The notes under the pieces are model-generated. The model saw nothing but the letters and a program-made list of their open reading frames with translations, ran no database searches and was not told where the DNA came from. A DNA stretch of 64,000 bases, from contig NZ_JBFHFC010000002.1 in the NCBI RefSeq assembly GCF_041583835.1, positions 1-64,000 on the forward strand, in the 5' to 3' direction. The stretch's first letter is position 1, and each line of letters begins with the position of its first letter. A program made the translations under genes and the position numbers. The stretch comes from Thiomicrorhabdus sp041583835 (GTDB lineage: Bacteria; Pseudomonadota; Gammaproteobacteria; Thiomicrospirales; Thiomicrospiraceae). Of the stretch, positions 6,505 to 14,679 are shown one piece after another.

Positions 6505-9186
6505 ATGATGAAATATTTCCGGTTCCATTCCTCTTTCCCTTTCTTATTTTGGGCTTTTCTAGCTTGTTGTTTGGTAATGCCAAAATTTGCTGTCGCAGAA
6601 GAAGATTCTCAATCATTACAACCCATTAGCTTGCAAGTAAACTGGAATCATCAATTTCAGTTTGCAGGGTATTATGCCGCCCTTAAGCAAGGATATTACA
6701 AGGAAGCCGGTTTAGATGTCACGATTGAGGGATGGCATCCGGGAATCAATGTGGTCGAGGAAGTGGTCTCCGGACGTGCGGACTTTGCCGTGGGCTACGG
6801 GACATTGGTTGTCGATTATGCCAAGGGAGAGCCGATTAGCTTGGTGATGGCCTCATTTCAGTTTTCTCCAATGGTATTGCTGTCACATTTTCCAATCACG
6901 GACCTGTCGGAATTGTCCGGTAAACGGATAATGCATTATGGCAATTTGCAGATTAACGGTTTAGTTGATAAAGCGAAGTCGTTGGTATCGACGCCGATAG
7001 AAATTTTGAAGTCATCGGGCGATCTTAATGACTTTATTACTCATAAAGTCGATCTTTATGCCGCTTATTTCACGAATGAACCTTACCGTTTGGAACAGTT
7101 GAACATTCCATATTACATTTTGGATCCCAAAACTTATGGCGTTCAGAGTTACGGGGACTTTTTGATTACCTCGCAAAGCAAAGCACAGCTACAGCCGGCC
7201 GTAGTGGAAAAGTTTAAACAGGCAACGATCAAAGGATGGAAATACGCGCTTGATCATCAGGCGGAGGTGGTGGATTACATCATGGCGAATTATCCGGTTC
7301 TTAAGTCCAGAGAAGCTTTATTGGCCGAAGCGAAGGCGACGACCCGGTATGTGAAGTCCGGTGATACGCCGATTGGAAAGGTCGAGACTGCAAAGTTGTT
7401 GGCCACGGCTGTGGGTGCTAAAGAAGCAGGCTTAATCACGCAAGAGCAGTTTGATAACATTGATATCAACCATTTTTTATTCGATCCGAATCGAGCAACC
7501 TTGACCTCGGAGGAAATCGAATATTTATCGCACCATCCCGTCATTAAACTCGCGAACGACACGCATTGGGAACCCTTTGAATTTATTGACGATCAAGGCG
7601 TAAATCGAGGAATTGCAGCAGAGTATTTGAAGTTATTCGAAAAGAAGTTCGGTTTGAAGTTTGAACCTGTAACGGATAAATCCTGGTCGGAAGTCGTGGA
7701 TATGGCTCAACGTGGGGAATTGGATATGTACGCTTGTGCTGTTCCGACCGAAGATCGCCAAGCTTATATGAATTTCACAAAGCCCTTTTTGTCGTTTCCG
7801 ATGGTTTTAGCGGCAAAGAACGGGATGACTTTTATTGATGAATACTCGCAATTGAATGGCTTGTCGGTGGCCGTGGTTAAGGGATATTGGAGTCAGGAGT
7901 ATTTGCAAAAAAATTACCCTAAAATCCATGTTTTATTGGTGGATTCGGTTAAGGAAGGCCTCGATGCCGTGATGGATGGTCGCGTGATTGCCTATACGGG
8001 AAATCTTGCCGCAATCAATTATGCAATTCGAAAATACGGTTTTGAAGGTATGAGAATTGTCGGTCAATTCGATCAGCGTTTTGAATTGGCGATGGGAGTT
8101 AGAAAAGACAATCCGTTATTATTCAGTATTATTCAAAAAGCCCTCGATTCGGTGACCGAACAAGAGCGCCGCGCAATTTTTGATCATTGGATCAAGTTGG
8201 AAGTGGTGAAGAAAATGGATTCTCGGCAGATGATGGAAATCGGGATTCCGTTGTTAGTGGTGTTTGTGATTCTAATCTCTTTAGTCTTGTTTTACGCGTA
8301 TCAGAAAAGACGACAGAAAGAGTATATCCACCAGATCCATGAATTGTCTTTTGCGACAGAAATCGACATTAAGACTAAAAAGATTATTTATTCGAGCGAC
8401 TCTTTTGCAAAGTTAAGTGGTTATTCACGGGAAGAGTTGGTCGGTATGAGTTATTTGAATCTAGCTCGAGATTCTATGTCCGATGAAGCTAAGAATAGGA
8501 TTTTTCAGCTGTTGTTGAAAGGCAAAGAGTGGAAGGGTGAGATGCAAGGGCGTACTCGTTTAGGAGGGGCTTACTGGGTGGATTTAACGTTGACGCCGAT
8601 TAAAGACATATTTGGAAACGTGAAGCGGGTCATGGCAACCCGAATTAATATCACCGACAAGAAACGTATCGAACAGTTGTCGATTGTCGATGATTTGACC
8701 GGATTGTATAACCGGCGTTATTTTAATCAAATTCTAGAGAGAGAGTTGACTCGAGCTCGGCGCGAGAAAATGCCCTTGTCGTTAGTGATGTTCGATATCG
8801 ATTATTTTAAGTCAATCAACGATGCTTTCGGGCACCAACGGGGCGATGAAGTCTTAAAAGAAGTTACATCCGTGATTAAGGATTCCTTTTCACGTGGAGA
8901 TGATTTCGTTTTCCGTGTTGGCGGCGAGGAATTCATGGCGGTGGCCTATCTTGAATCCTATTCACTGCTTCAGACGCATTTACAAAAAATCTGTGACGAG
9001 GTTGCCGCGTTGTCGATAGAAAACCCGGCGTCTCCTTACCGAGTGGTCACGATATCGATCGGTGCGATTTTTATCGAAAGTCAGGAGTTGACCGATAGTT
9101 CTACGGTTTTAAATAAAGTGGATAAGTTGCTTTATGAAGCCAAGTCACAAGGCCGAAACCGGGTGGTTGTAGAACAAAAAGATTAG
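6505..9186 (+). CDS. Membrane diguanylate cyclase with NMT1-like and PBPb sensor domains, PAS and GGDEF
   Basis: The 893-residue protein starts with a signal sequence. Residues about 38-300 resemble the NMT1/THI5 (SsuA-like) binding fold (LQVNWNHQFQFAGYYAALKQGYY). Residues about 345-565 are a type-3 solute-binding (PBPb) domain (IKLANDTHWEPFEFID). A membrane helix lies at about 573-598. A PAS domain follows (about 605-715), then a GGDEF domain (about 725-893) with an intact GGEEF active site at 806-810 and the inhibitory-site motif RGDD at 797-800. It should therefore make c-di-GMP, subject to product inhibition, in response to a small periplasmic ligand. The NMT1 fold is known to bind thiamine precursors, nitrate/taurine-like anions and others; the ligand here is unknown. 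It appears monocistronic. Confidence 0.9.
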   Translation: MMKYFRFHSSFPFLFWAFLACCLVMPKFAVAEEDSQSLQPISLQVNWNHQFQFAGYYAALKQGYYKEAGLDVTIEGWHPGINVVEEVVSGRADFAVGYGTLVVDYAKGEPISLVMASFQFSPMVLLSHFPITDLSELSGKRIMHYGNLQINGLVDKAKSLVSTPIEILKSSGDLNDFITHKVDLYAAYFTNEPYRLEQLNIPYYILDPKTYGVQSYGDFLITSQSKAQLQPAVVEKFKQATIKGWKYALDHQAEVVDYIMANYPVLKSREALLAEAKATTRYVKSGDTPIGKVETAKLLATAVGAKEAGLITQEQFDNIDINHFLFDPNRATLTSEEIEYLSHHPVIKLANDTHWEPFEFIDDQGVNRGIAAEYLKLFEKKFGLKFEPVTDKSWSEVVDMAQRGELDMYACAVPTEDRQAYMNFTKPFLSFPMVLAAKNGMTFIDEYSQLNGLSVAVVKGYWSQEYLQKNYPKIHVLLVDSVKEGLDAVMDGRVIAYTGNLAAINYAIRKYGFEGMRIVGQFDQRFELAMGVRKDNPLLFSIIQKALDSVTEQERRAIFDHWIKLEVVKKMDSRQMMEIGIPLLVVFVILISLVLFYAYQKRRQKEYIHQIHELSFATEIDIKTKKIIYSSDSFAKLSGYSREELVGMSYLNLARDSMSDEAKNRIFQLLLKGKEWKGEMQGRTRLGGAYWVDLTLTPIKDIFGNVKRVMATRINITDKKRIEQLSIVDDLTGLYNRRYFNQILERELTRARREKMPLSLVMFDIDYFKSINDAFGHQRGDEVLKEVTSVIKDSFSRGDDFVFRVGGEEFMAVAYLESYSLLQTHLQKICDEVAALSIENPASPYRVVTISIGAIFIESQELTDSSTVLNKVDKLLYEAKSQGRNRVVVEQKD

Positions 9187-9367
9187 AGGTCTCCTTTACC
9201 CAATTTTTTAGGGGATTTGAGGAGGTGTTAAGTTAAAGGTCTGGATTAAGCTAAAGGAACCGGAGTTGCCGTGGCTTAATTTCCGGTCGTTGGGTTCTGC
9301 ATTGCTGAACTGCGCCGACAGTTTCAGCAATTTCCGCAATGCAAAACGTTGTGTTGTCGCGATTCAG

Positions 9368-10900
9368 TTAGCGGTTGCTTCCGCTGTTATCAATTTGTTC
9401 GAATACTTTTGCTTCGGCCTTGGAAAGGTTTTCAATATCTTCTTCCGGGGTTTCCTGATTTTCATCTGGCTCCTGAGAGATCTCCGTCTTATTTGAAGAG
9501 TGACTTATACTTTGGCCGGACGGATTTGCAAATTGGTCGGTCAGGCTTTGTATGGCTTGTTTGCTGGATTGCACAATGGATACCAGTCGTTTTTGGTTAC
9601 GTCTTCCCCAGCCCCTGACGTGTTGACTGAACATGCCGCGCCAAAAGCGGTTGTTGTAGCGCAAAGCATTGGCGATATCGGGCTGTTCGGTTTCAAGTTT
9701 ACGGGCATCGTAATGGCAGAACTTATTGCGTAAAAAGTAGTGAATGCCGAACACGATGGCTAATAGGATTCCGCTGATGATTGCTCCGTGCTGCCAGTCG
9801 TTGCTCAACCATTCATTGAATGAGGTTAAGTTGTCATGATTTGACCAGTAGAGCCAATCCAATCCAAACAGGAATGCACCGATGATAATGATATCGGTCA
9901 ATATCACTTTTTTTCGCCAACGTTTGATGGCGGTTTCGATTTGAGGAATTTTTTGATCGCGGATTTCGTTCGCAAGGGTTTCCGCCATGTGGGTTATACG
10001 GTAGGCACGCTCGATACTGACTTTATTCATACGGTCGAGAATCCGTTCTAAGTCCATGTCTTTTTTGCGTTTGAAACGTTCCGCCAAGCTGCTATCCGCA
10101 ATCGGAACCGCTAATTTTTCGTTGTAGATTGTATAGAAGTTACCGCTGATTAAACCCTGTTGCGATAAAGCGCGCTGCCAGGCGCTAATGACTTCTTCGG
10201 GGTTGTCTTCTTGCGCCGCCGTATCAATCTGGTTAAGGATGTAGAGGATTTTGTCGCCATCTTTCCGGTTAAGGTGTGTTTTGACCAGATGATGCAAGGT
10301 GTCTCGCATGGCACCCGGTTCGGGGTGTCGCGCATCGAAAAAGACCAGTACCAGATCCGACATGTCGATAATGTGGTCGGTGAGTTTTAAGGTTGAATCA
10401 CGCTGGGCATCTGCATCGAAGCCGGGTGAATCGATAAGGATTTTTCCTTTTAGAATCTCTTCCGGTACGGTTTTTAGTTGCAAGTAATGATCGATTTTAT
10501 TGCCTTCGCCTTGATCAACCTTGTCGATTTCTTCGGCAATACCAAAAAAAGGAAAGCGCGGATCGGCATCCAATGCGAGTCCTGGCAGGGTATGCACTTC
10601 ATCACCGTTCCCGAAACAAATTACAGTGAACTTTTCGTCGACCGCTTGATTGCCGGAAGTTTGTACATTGTTATTTGTGTATTGATTGATAAATGAGGAT
10701 TTTCCGGCCGAAAACGTTCCGAGAATGGAAATGAGCGGCCACCAGGAAATTTGCGATGCATAGGTTTCATCCTTCGTCAGTAGCCCGGCTTTATAGCCAA
10801 TGATATCGAGTTCTTTATAGTTTTTGATTACGTTCAGGAGCAATGGGTTTTCTTCACTCAGATGCTGCTCAAGCTTTTTATATCGATCTTGCGGTTTCAT
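9368..10900 (-). CDS. Dynamin-like GTPase with two membrane helices
   Basis: The 510-residue protein has G1 GTFSAGKS at 61-68, G3 DSPG at 157-160 and G4 NQID at 223-226, the pattern of bacterial dynamin/EHD-like large GTPases. After a helical region come two hydrophobic segments (about 332-352 and 372-390), likely a membrane hairpin or paddle, then a charged acidic tail. Such proteins bind and remodel membranes, but no substrate can be named here. The start overlaps the stop of the upstream coiled-coil frame by four bases (ATGA type), so the two are translationally coupled. A role in membrane stress or fission is inference from the family. Confidence 0.85.
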   Translation of the reverse strand: MKPQDRYKKLEQHLSEENPLLLNVIKNYKELDIIGYKAGLLTKDETYASQISWWPLISILGTFSAGKSSFINQYTNNNVQTSGNQAVDEKFTVICFGNGDEVHTLPGLALDADPRFPFFGIAEEIDKVDQGEGNKIDHYLQLKTVPEEILKGKILIDSPGFDADAQRDSTLKLTDHIIDMSDLVLVFFDARHPEPGAMRDTLHHLVKTHLNRKDGDKILYILNQIDTAAQEDNPEEVISAWQRALSQQGLISGNFYTIYNEKLAVPIADSSLAERFKRKKDMDLERILDRMNKVSIERAYRITHMAETLANEIRDQKIPQIETAIKRWRKKVILTDIIIIGAFLFGLDWLYWSNHDNLTSFNEWLSNDWQHGAIISGILLAIVFGIHYFLRNKFCHYDARKLETEQPDIANALRYNNRFWRGMFSQHVRGWGRRNQKRLVSIVQSSKQAIQSLTDQFANPSGQSISHSSNKTEISQEPDENQETPEEDIENLSKAEAKVFEQIDNSGSNR

Positions 10901-11367
10901 TTGTTGTTCCCCTCATTGATGCGCATTTGGTTTGCTGGCGGAATGACGTATGGCGGCGCCGGCGCATATTGTTGTCGATTGTTTGAAGGCATGGCGGACC
11001 ACGGCATGAACGAATTGATACTGCTCATAGGGGCAGAGATGTTGCCGTTTAATTCCGATAAATTGGCGCTCATATTGTTGGTCGAATACCCCATAAAGTA
11101 CACCGCTTCATGAATTCCGTGTAGTGTCTGATTCATATCGGTCAGGTTTTTGTTGATGTCGTTCATGGCCTTGTTCGCTTTGATAAACTCCCCGTTCATG
11201 CTGTTGAGGTGCCCATTGATATTGGTCATATGAGAGTCCATTGAAATCAAGCGCGCTTCAATACAGTTCATTTTTTGATTCATGGTGTTGGTCATGGTGG
11301 CGACGGCTCGGGTCATAGTTAACATGTTATCCGAAATCTGGCTCATATTACGAGAGACATTGTTCAT
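10897..11367 (-). CDS. Met/Asn-rich coiled-coil protein, surviving 3' part of an interrupted gene
   Basis: This 156-residue frame is a heptad-like repeat with many Met and Asn residues (NNVSRNMSQISDNM, MDSHMTNINGHLNSMNGEF), then a proline-rich tail. Its ATG at 11365-11367 is not preceded by a strong ribosome binding site. The same frame continues upstream as GFYLILNISKD, then an in-frame TAA at 11401-11403, then KWERVLYPMMIAFILLAV. That upstream part completes a hydrophobic helix. I infer the original protein was a membrane-anchored coiled coil cut by a single nonsense change; the remnant may still be made from the internal ATG. It is coupled to the GTPase gene downstream. Function unknown. 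Confidence 0.55.
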   Translation of the reverse strand: MNNVSRNMSQISDNMLTMTRAVATMTNTMNQKMNCIEARLISMDSHMTNINGHLNSMNGEFIKANKAMNDINKNLTDMNQTLHGIHEAVYFMGYSTNNMSANLSELNGNISAPMSSINSFMPWSAMPSNNRQQYAPAPPYVIPPANQMRINEGNNK

Positions 11368-11985
11368 GTCTTTGGAGATATTCAGAATTAGATAGAATCC
11401 TTACACGGCCAGCAGTATGAAAGCGATCATCATCGGATAGAGTACACGCTCCCATTTGCGAATCCCGTGAGTCATCGCCTTTAATAGGTCGGCGATATCT
11501 TTCTGGGTATCAATATTTAAATCAACTTGTTGGGATTTTGGATCGACCGTATAAATGCAAGGTAGGCTACCTCGCTGCACAATCGCCGAGGCAGGCACGA
11601 TCGGGAAGGATTGCTGTTGAGAAGATGCGTTGAGTACCGAAACATCGGCGGTACATGCCTGGCGCTGCGGGCGTGCCGATCGGCAGGTCGAATTTTACGG
11701 TAACCGTATGTTGTTGATTGTTGGCTGCCGGGAATATCTGGGCAACTCCCACTTTAATCGGCATTTTGTTTGCTAATCGAGCGTCGAAAATATCACCTTT
11801 GCTGATGCCCATCATTAAATTGACCGGAACATTGACGGCAATGCTTAAATGATTGCTTTTGGCAAAGGTGATTAAAGGCTGTCCAACCTGAACGGTATCG
11901 CCTGCTTCGACCATTTTTTGACAATCACACCATCAAATTGAGCGGTGGATAAGGAAGGATTGTTAATGGCGATTAACTCATTTTG
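11368..11985 (-). pseudogene. Composite remnant: efflux adaptor (HlyD/RND type) fragment fused to the 5' part of the coiled-coil gene
   Basis: Read on the reverse strand, 11985-11920 gives a segment ending STAQFDGVIVKK; a one-base loss in an A run near 11920 shifts the frame to VEAGDTVQVGQPLITFAK, typical of a membrane-fusion-protein lipoyl/barrel region. Near 11650 one extra base after PGMY shifts again to DVSVLNASSQQQSFPIVPASAIVQRG, also adaptor-like. At about 11525-11540 the sequence changes to VDLNIDTQKDIADLLKAM and a membrane helix belonging to the coiled-coil gene, which ends at TAA 11401-11403. The adaptor lacks its N-terminus (an in-frame TAA lies just upstream) and its C-terminus. 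Two frameshifts, two truncations and one nonsense codon mark it as decayed. Confidence 0.7.
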
Positions 11986-12163
11986 AATGTTTTAAATTAT
12001 CAAATAGTGTGGTTTTTTTGATTTGGAAGCGATGGAGTAAGGCGTAGGGTTGAAAATTGACGAAGAAGGAGGGGGTAGGTTCGATAGAATTGTCGAGTTG
12101 ATACTTTTTCTGGAAGAGGTGAGTTTAAGGGCGTGAAGAGAATTTTGGTGGGGATCCGGGCAT

Positions 12164-12192
12164 AAAAAAACCCGATCTTTTGAATCGGGTTT
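12164..12192 (-). terminator. Terminator downstream of rpmB-rpmG
   Basis: AAACCCGATT and GATCGGGTTT pair around a short loop on the reverse strand and are followed by a run of seven T. It lies 24 bases past the rpmG stop. The stretch 11986-12163 holds no gene that I can see. Confidence 0.85.
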
Positions 12193-12215
12193 GATCAGCC
12201 AAACTTGGATAAAGT

Positions 12216-12368
12216 TTATTTGATTTTTGCTTCTTTGAACAAGACGTGTTTACGAACGACTGGATCGTATTTCTTGATTTCAAATTTACCAGCCATGTTC
12301 TTCTTGTTTTTATCCGTAGTATAAAAATAAGCAGACTCAGTTGACTGTAGTTTAATCTTATCGCGCAT
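12216..12368 (-). CDS. rpmG: 50S ribosomal protein L33
   Basis: The 50-residue protein MRDKIKLQSTESAYFYTTDK onward matches bacterial L33, including the segment KKNMAGKFEIKKYDPVVRKH. It is a basic protein of the large ribosomal subunit near the E site. This version lacks the cysteine pairs of zinc-binding L33, so it is the zinc-free type. It follows rpmB by ten bases, forming the usual rpmB-rpmG operon, with AAGGAGAC just before its start. Confidence 0.96.
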   Translation of the reverse strand: MRDKIKLQSTESAYFYTTDKNKKNMAGKFEIKKYDPVVRKHVLFKEAKIK

Positions 12369-12378
12369 GGCAGTCTCC

Positions 12379-12615
12379 TTAGACCTTCTCACCACGTGAA
12401 CGCATTTCCGCGATCACAGAGTCAATACCGTTTTTGTCGATAATACGCATACCTGATGTAGATACGCGTAGTTTTACAAAACGGCTCTCAGCTTCAGACC
12501 AAAAACGATGCGTTTGCAAGTTTGGCAAGAAGCGACGACGTGTTTTACGGTGAGAGTGAGAAACATTGTTACCGACCGCAGGACGTTTTCCTGTCACTTG
12601 GCATACTCTAGACAT
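12379..12615 (-). CDS. rpmB: 50S ribosomal protein L28
   Basis: The 78-residue protein begins MSRVCQVTGKRPAVGNNVSH and contains KTRRRFLPNLQTHRFW, the highly conserved L28 core. It is a basic structural protein of the large ribosomal subunit. It is first in the rpmB-rpmG pair and has a clear ribosome binding site (GAGGGATTG). In many gammaproteobacteria radC lies directly upstream; here radC is about 5 kb away. Confidence 0.97.
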   Translation of the reverse strand: MSRVCQVTGKRPAVGNNVSHSHRKTRRRFLPNLQTHRFWSEAESRFVKLRVSTSGMRIIDKNGIDSVIAEMRSRGEKV

Positions 12616-12700
12616 TTCACAATCCCTCTAAATGTTGGAGCTTTGAAAGGGCTTCCACCTATTTGGTGACGCCTTCCAAACCTTCGTTTTTTGTAAATAA

Positions 12701-12716
12701 AAATATTCGAATATTT
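12701..12716. promoter_or_regulatory. Perfect 16-base palindrome upstream of rpmB
   Basis: AAATATTCGAATATTT reads the same on both strands. It lies about 86-101 bases upstream of the rpmB start, within or next to the expected promoter. It could be an operator, or only a chance A/T palindrome. Confidence 0.3.
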
Positions 12717-12831
12717 CTATACTTAGCGCTGACTCAAACAGCGAAAAATAAGAAAGCGGGATTATGCATGAATCCTTGTCGAATTGCAAGCCCTATCGCG
12801 TTGAATTTTAAGCGTGATTTCGAAAGACGGC

Positions 12832-14559
12832 TTAGTTATGAATGACGGGCTCCTTGACGCCTGTCATTTCGCCTTCCGGTACGATATCCCAGCTGGTTGT
12901 TATCGGTTTGACGTGCGCATCGCGGCCATAAATATAACTCTGTTCGTCTACGATCACTTTATAGGCTTTATTGAGTAGCATTGCACGTTCAGCCGATGGG
13001 AGTAATAGTTCGCCGATATCTTCGTGGAGTTTGTCTATTTCCTCTTGTTTGATAGCGCCGTCGCTCGACCAGAATTTTGCTATGACTTCATCGTTGTTAC
13101 GGAATTCGTTGGCAGAGTTGTTATTCAATAAATATTCGGTGTATTGGTAAGCGCCATCTTTGAATTTCGGCTCTTTAAGCCCCGCTAAACCTTTCTGCGT
13201 CCAGTGATACCAGCCTTGCTGATAATGAGTGGTATCTAATTTACGCTGGAAAGCGAAACTGGAATCGACAGTGATGCCAATACCTGAGTGACAGCCAATA
13301 CAATTAAGCGTCTCTTCATAATTTTGTGGACGAAGCTTCCCTTCGGCATTTTCAATGAAGCCTTGGTAGACCCAGCCAACGCCATTAGAAAGACCGATTT
13401 CCGCATCGCCTTTAATCTTTCTCAAGCGATCGGGGAAATCATGGACTTCTTTGATTTCCGATAAGGTGGCATTTTTTAGCTGGAAGTAAGTATTCCAAAA
13501 CTGCTTCTTACCATAGCGCAATTCTTTCAGCCTAGGCGATAAAGTCACTTGTCCCTTTTCATCTAAAGCTAAGTAGCGTACTGAGTGTAAAAATTCGGTG
13601 CCTTCAGGGTAAAGCCCGGCAGCCAGGTGTAACTTTGCTTCATCCTGCAAAGTTTTTGCCTTGCCGACATAGTGCATATAACGCTTTTGTAAAGGCGCCC
13701 AGTCATACACTATCTCGGTCGCCATATCCAACTGACCATTTTTATTTAAGTCGACACCGTAGAGTTTTTCATCCGTTTCAGGAATGACAATATTTTTACG
13801 CTGGATCATTGCCGATACGATGGATAGGTTCAGGTGATAAACCGCTCGACTGTAATTACCTTGCTGGTCTTGACGCATCGCTTCAGGAAGACGGATTAAT
13901 ACATCGTCCGTACTGCCGTTGGTAGGCCAAAAGGTTCCTAGGAAAGGCGAATAAGAAAAAGCTCTCCAACCGGTGTCTTTTCCGGATGGGTCGCGATCAT
14001 AGCCTTCATTGTCAAAGTTATAGTAGCAATCCGGAGTATAGCCATCCCATATCCCGTTGCCGTCAAAATCCCACTCTTTCGGTAAATCGTGTAGGCGTTC
14101 CGCCAATTCAATTTTGCCTTCCTCGGTGAAATAGTTCGTTTGATTCACATATTGTGAAATTGCATCATCGGAGATTTTACCAACCGCTTCGGATTGATCT
14201 TTAAATAGGTTTGTCCAAGGGTTTTTGCGAGTGGTTGACCTAAAGTCCGCAATCAATTGAAACTCACTGTCATCAATATAATTAGGTTCCTGTCCAACGG
14301 TATGGCAACTAAAGCAAGGGTTGTTTACTTTGTCGTCGATCTTGGTCTTCGTATAGCATTGGCTTGGAATGTAAGCATAAGGGTTGTGTTTAATCTCATT
14401 CGATTTCAGGCTGATTCCCAAATCATTTTCAGTCGCTACATTCTTGATTGAATCTTCATTGGTTGAAGTATCTTTAGAACTTTTGTTCTCACTTTGGCAG
14501 GACGTTGTCGCTAAAACAGTCGCCAATGCCAATCCGGAAAATAGATACATTTTTTTCAT
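12832..14559 (-). CDS. Putative diheme c-type cytochrome lipoprotein
   Basis: The 575-residue protein has a lipoprotein signal with Cys21 (TTSC). Two haem-binding motifs are seen, CFSCH at 82-86 and CIGCH at 420-424, so it should be an exported, membrane-anchored diheme protein. Two Asp/Gly-rich loops (DFDGNGIWDG near 170 and DLNKNGQLD near 270) look like calcium-binding EF-hand-like loops. I do not recognise a characterised family. It lies downstream of the PhoX-like gene in the same direction, 120 bases away and behind a terminator, so co-transcription would need read-through. Electron transfer is inference from the motifs. Confidence 0.75.
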   Translation of the reverse strand: MKKMYLFSGLALATVLATTSCQSENKSSKDTSTNEDSIKNVATENDLGISLKSNEIKHNPYAYIPSQCYTKTKIDDKVNNPCFSCHTVGQEPNYIDDSEFQLIADFRSTTRKNPWTNLFKDQSEAVGKISDDAISQYVNQTNYFTEEGKIELAERLHDLPKEWDFDGNGIWDGYTPDCYYNFDNEGYDRDPSGKDTGWRAFSYSPFLGTFWPTNGSTDDVLIRLPEAMRQDQQGNYSRAVYHLNLSIVSAMIQRKNIVIPETDEKLYGVDLNKNGQLDMATEIVYDWAPLQKRYMHYVGKAKTLQDEAKLHLAAGLYPEGTEFLHSVRYLALDEKGQVTLSPRLKELRYGKKQFWNTYFQLKNATLSEIKEVHDFPDRLRKIKGDAEIGLSNGVGWVYQGFIENAEGKLRPQNYEETLNCIGCHSGIGITVDSSFAFQRKLDTTHYQQGWYHWTQKGLAGLKEPKFKDGAYQYTEYLLNNNSANEFRNNDEVIAKFWSSDGAIKQEEIDKLHEDIGELLLPSAERAMLLNKAYKVIVDEQSYIYGRDAHVKPITTSWDIVPEGEMTGVKEPVIHN

Positions 14560-14633
14560 TTAAAAACCCTACATATTCATAATACTTTTAAATTAACTCA
14601 CTGAGTCAATTCGTTAACTTAAAAATACGATTT

Positions 14634-14662
14634 AAAAAAAGGCGCACAAGGCGCCTTTTTTA
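14634..14662 (-). terminator. Terminator downstream of the PhoX-like gene
   Basis: AAAAAGGCGC and GCGCCTTTTT pair around the loop ACAAG (forward-strand view), with T runs possible in either direction. It lies 18 bases past the stop of the PhoX-like gene and separates it from the diheme lipoprotein gene. Confidence 0.88.
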
Positions 14663-14679
14663 GTTCACAGAACCAGTGA

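Noticed and set aside
9308..9335. Hairpin TGCTGAA...TTCAGCA downstream of the dynamin-like gene
   Set aside because: The stem has a bulge and no T run in either direction; not enough to call a terminator.
12663..12845. 60-residue forward frame between rpmB and the diheme lipoprotein gene
   Set aside because: No ribosome binding site, unusual composition, and it overlaps the promoter region and palindrome upstream of rpmB.
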